Origin: an uncultured Lachnospiraceae bacterium
GTDB lineage: Bacteria; Bacillota; Clostridia; Lachnospirales; Lachnospiraceae
Assembly (NCBI GenBank): GCA_910588535.1
Contig: CAJUOO010000075.1
Coordinates: forward strand, 1 to 13,728
DNA: 13,728 nucleotides
Direction: 5' to 3'
The notes under the pieces are model-generated. The model saw only the letters and a list, made by a program, of their open reading frames with translations. It was not told the DNA's origin and did no database searches. Shown one piece after another: positions 13,702 to 13,728 of this stretch (positions are counted from its first letter, which is position 1; each line of letters opens with the position of its first letter). A program made the translations under genes and the position numbers.

Positions 13702-13728
13702 CTGTGGTCCTCAAGGAACCTATTGAAA
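13702..13728. repeat. Palindromic repeat element, copy 3 (inverted, truncated by window edge)
   Basis: The last 20 bases (13709-13728) are the exact reverse complement of 13429-13448 inside copy 2, and the match reaches the window edge, so it probably continues. Just outside the exact match, CTGT..TCCTC also fits copy 2 (9 of 11), then the sequences diverge, as the outer stems of copies 1 and 2 do. The element is therefore a further copy in opposite orientation, about 240 nt from copy 2. Confidence 0.7.

Noticed and set aside
13330..13728. CRISPR array or insertion sequence in the right-hand gene-free region
   Set aside because: Repeats are inverted, long and few rather than short, direct and regularly spaced, and no transposase gene or target-site duplication is evident.

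Overview
The window looks like chromosome from a low-GC Gram-positive bacterium, most likely a clostridial gut-type Firmicute (Lachnospiraceae-like). The reasons are strong AGGAGG-type ribosome binding sites, near-consensus TTGACA/TATACT promoters, an ECF-type thiamine transporter component (ThiT) under a TPP riboswitch, and a formate--tetrahydrofolate ligase. The taxon is an inference from gene content; no marker gene for classification is present.

Left part (1-4890, all minus strand): a tRNA-Val(TAC) cut by the window edge, metF, a PAP2-type membrane phosphatase, a family 2 glycosyltransferase, UDP-galactopyranose mutase (glf) and a CPBP/CAAX-type membrane protease. glf and the glycosyltransferase are 12 nt apart and form a likely galactofuranose-glycan module. 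A promoter in front of the PAP2 gene suggests PAP2-metF is its own unit. The tRNA promoter overlaps the metF stop codon.

Middle (4891-6158): a divergent promoter region, a TPP riboswitch whose final hairpin contains the thiT ribosome binding site, thiT (the only plus-strand gene), and a palindromic repeat element between the convergent thiT and argS genes.

Right part (6159-13155, all minus strand): five tightly packed genes read from a promoter near 13196-13224, in the order beta-propeller lactonase-like protein, RlmI-type 23S rRNA cytosine methyltransferase, PatB/MalY-type C-S lyase, fhs and argS. Gaps are 15-45 nt, so one operon is likely. With metF to the left, the window is enriched for one-carbon and methionine metabolism: formyl-THF synthesis, methyl-THF synthesis and homocysteine formation.

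Far right (13156-13728): no convincing gene. It holds the lactonase promoter, a second and larger copy of the palindromic repeat, a possible plus-strand promoter followed by two mutually exclusive hairpins, and the start of a third, inverted repeat copy that runs off the edge. The repeat family is the least explained feature here: two copies keep the same ordered core motifs and spacing, while their outer stems differ in sequence but still pair. I see no obvious defence system, prophage, insertion sequence or CRISPR array.
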